Shown here: piece after piece, positions 62,348-64,000 of the stretch
Numbering within the stretch: the stretch's first letter is position 1
How the letters are laid out: each line of letters begins with the position of its first letter
NCBI RefSeq assembly: GCF_005154805.1
Contig: NZ_CP039727.1
Span: 2,601,501 to 2,665,500 of the forward strand
DNA: 64,000 nucleotides
Direction of reading: 5' to 3'
Source of the DNA: Bacillus sp. S3
GTDB taxonomy: Bacteria; Bacillota; Bacilli; Bacillales; Cytobacillaceae
Program-made: the position numbers and the translations under genes
Notes under the pieces: model-generated
The model's database searches: none
What the model was told of the DNA's origin: nothing
The model's input: only the letters and a program-made list of their open reading frames with translations

Positions 62348-63421
62348 ATGTAGAAAAATGAGTTAACCACATTATTTAACATAAATTATCCAATCATTCA
62401 AGCACCGATGGCAGGTGGACCGACAACCTCTGAATTAGTTGCTGCTGTTTCAAATGCAGGCGGGTTGGGAGTGATAGCTGCAGGATACTTAAGTCCCATG
62501 CAATTACGTAACCAAATTTCTCAGGTACGAAAGTTAACGGATAAACCATTCGGAATTAATGTATTTGTTCCTGCAAATTACACGGCAGATACTAGCAAAC
62601 TCCGAAAAGCTAATGATTTATTAAAACCAATGTGGGAAGAATTTCAGATTATTGAAGTACCGGTCCTTCCAACCTTTGAACAGGATCTAGATATCTTCGA
62701 GCAGCAGATTAATATAATAATGGAAGAAAACATTCAAATTTGTTCCTTTACCTTTGGAATCCCGTCGCAAGAAATGGTAACGAAACTTAAAAAGAATTCG
62801 TCTTTTTTGATAGGAACTGCTACGACGGTTCAGGAAGCAATCATGATTGAAAAGGCAGGAATGGATGCAGTAGTCGTCCAGGGAGCTGAAGCGGGCGGGC
62901 ATCGCGGAACATTCATTGGGAAAGAGAATCAAAGCCACATTGGATTAATGTCACTCATTCCACAGGCTGCCGATGTAATCAGCCTGCCGCTTATTGCAGC
63001 AGGCGGCATAATGGACGGCAGGGGAATCATGGCTGCAAGATGCCTCGGAGCTCATGCCGTGCAAATGGGTACTGCTTTTCTTGTTTGTGATGAGAGCGGG
63101 GCAAACACTCTTCACAAAGAGGCGATTATGAAGGCATCAGAAGACCAGGTGGTATTGACCAAGGCATTTTCAGGTAAATTAGCCAGGGGCCTTCATAATC
63201 GCTTTATCGAAGAAATGAAACCATATGATGAAGTTCTCCCGGCATATCCCCTGCAAAATGAACTAACGAAGGGAATTAGAAAGGCATCTGCAGCAGCCGG
63301 ATCCATCGAATATATGTCGCTATGGTCAGGACAAAGTCCTAGATTAGCAAAACCATTAACCGTTCGCGAATTAATGAATAAGATTATTGGGGAGGCAGAA
63401 AACCTACACCAAAGACTATAA
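62348..63421 (+). pseudogene. Nitronate monooxygenase gene with in-frame TAG at codon 2
   Basis: ATG at 62348, preceded by GGGGAGTG, is followed at once by TAG (62351-62353); the frame then continues without stop as KNELTTLFNINYPIIQAPMAGG to 63421. The body has NMO features: GVIAAGYLSP, VVVQGAEAGGHRG, LIAAGGIMDGRGIMAA and QMGTAFL (FMN phosphate site). NMO oxidises nitronates. The only downstream start is ATG at 62408, which would lose the first beta strand and part of the FMN site and lacks a ribosome site. It is thus probably broken, or read through. A TGG to TAG change is the simplest origin. Confidence 0.8.
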
Positions 63422-63446
63422 ACAAAAACCATTCCAAACGAATAAA

Positions 63447-63490
63447 TGTCCGCCTTGAGCGGACACTGTCCACGGACGGTGCCTGACACC
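63447..63490. repeat. Second copy of the GGTGCCTGACACC element with stem-loop
   Basis: TGTCCGC-CTTGA-GCGGACA forms a stem (63447-63465), followed by GTCC-AC-GGAC (63468-63477) and GGTGCCTGACACC (63478-63490). The same 13-mer occurs at 40147-40159. Confidence 0.8.
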
Positions 63491-63597
63491 AAAATATGTA
63501 TTTTCATTGTAGTTATGGTATTATTAAATGGGTTTGTCTATTTTGTCTATTTATCTCATATTATTCAAGTTTATCCTTTTTAAGGGGAGGGGTGGTT

Positions 63598-64000
63598 GTG
63601 ATTAAAATAGTTAGAAAAACTCCCTATTTGCTATTTTTGTTGGTGATTCCGCTTCTTGCTGTGGTTTACCAATTTTTAAATAATCGATCACATAAAGCGG
63701 TTGATATTTCAACGGCGTTGGATCAATCAATTCCATTTTTGCCAATCTTTATCCTCCCGTATATTCTTTGGTATGCTTATATTTTTTGTTATTAGGTTTA
63801 CTTTTGCTTTCAGGATACAAAGATATACCTCAAAACCTTATTAATGATTGTCATCGCCGAGTTGATTTGTTTTGTGATTTACTTCCTTTTCCAGACGACA
63901 GTCCCAAGGCCGGCACTAACCGGCGACGATTTCCTAACTAATTTAGTGCAGTGGATTTATATGAATGATCGTCCATTTAATTGTTTTCCAAGTATACATG
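63598..64000 (+). pseudogene. PAP2-like membrane phosphatase gene interrupted by in-frame TAG, cut by window edge
   Basis: GTG at 63598 follows GGGGAGGGGTGG. The frame encodes a membrane protein (KIVRKTPYLLFLLVIPLLAVVYQFLNNRS ... FILPYILWYAYIFCY) and meets TAG at 63793-63795. The same frame continues beyond the stop without further stops (DTKIYLKTLLMIVIAELICFVIYFLFQTTVPRP ... NCFPSIH) to the window edge, a PAP2_3-type sequence with the NCFPSIH motif. So one gene is split by an amber codon. The end lies outside the window. Confidence 0.75.

Overview
The window is low-GC Gram-positive chromosome from an endospore-forming member of the Bacillaceae. AGGAGG-type ribosome sites are strong and TTG/GTG starts frequent. 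Many genes have close Bacillus subtilis counterparts: spx, splAB, yeeI, treP-treC-treR, bpr, ilvA, ywaD and gerP-like genes. Gene content fits a Neobacillus/Bacillus-like soil organism; the genus cannot be fixed from sequence reading alone. No rRNA, tRNA, CRISPR array, transposase or integrated prophage was found. One phage-type replication gene (52180-52479) stands alone.

Region 1 (1-15 kb): a truncated HpaB-type flavin hydroxylase; a redox block (Rrf2 regulator, Spx paralogue, small stress peptide) in which the Rrf2 and Spx genes share an operator-like inverted repeat; two acetyltransferases; a secreted M28 aminopeptidase; a lipoprotein; several spore-type helical proteins (coat F-like and DUF3231); then a DNA-repair block with two tandem UV-damage endonucleases of different lineages followed by splA-splB. 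Two sigma-G-like promoters lie in this stretch.

Region 2 (15-30 kb): a Na/phosphate cotransporter behind a three-repeat Pho box, a TerC-family protein, a secreted transglutaminase-like protein, glycerate kinase, proline iminopeptidase, the 1438-residue bacillopeptidase F, a PAS histidine kinase, and a SpoIID-domain protein ending in seven 20-residue cell-wall-binding repeats.

Region 3 (30-47 kb): two MFS exporters, a FUSC membrane protein, an AraC regulator fused to a glycosidase-like domain, duplicated M20 amidohydrolases, ilvA under an isoleucine (ATC) T-box, a YebC-family regulator, an EamA exporter, a YbaK deacylase and a small SET-domain protein.

Region 4 (47-56 kb): an ECF sigma / PadR / FtsW-like operon, a rifampicin phosphotransferase retaining its catalytic histidine, a Gly/His/Trp-rich repeat protein, a potassium channel, three tandem GerPA/PF-like genes and an SRAP protein. 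Region 5 (56-64 kb): the trehalose operon treP-treC-treR with a promoter carrying two TreR-type operators and a cre-like site; opposite it a well-formed candidate small RNA; a LysM-M14 peptidase; and two neighbouring genes, a nitronate monooxygenase and a PAP2-like protein, each interrupted by an in-frame TAG.

The strongest points for follow-up are the Rrf2-Spx operator pair, the double UvsE plus SplAB block, the candidate sRNA at 60.3 kb, the sigma/PadR/HAAS-FtsW operon and the paired amber codons.
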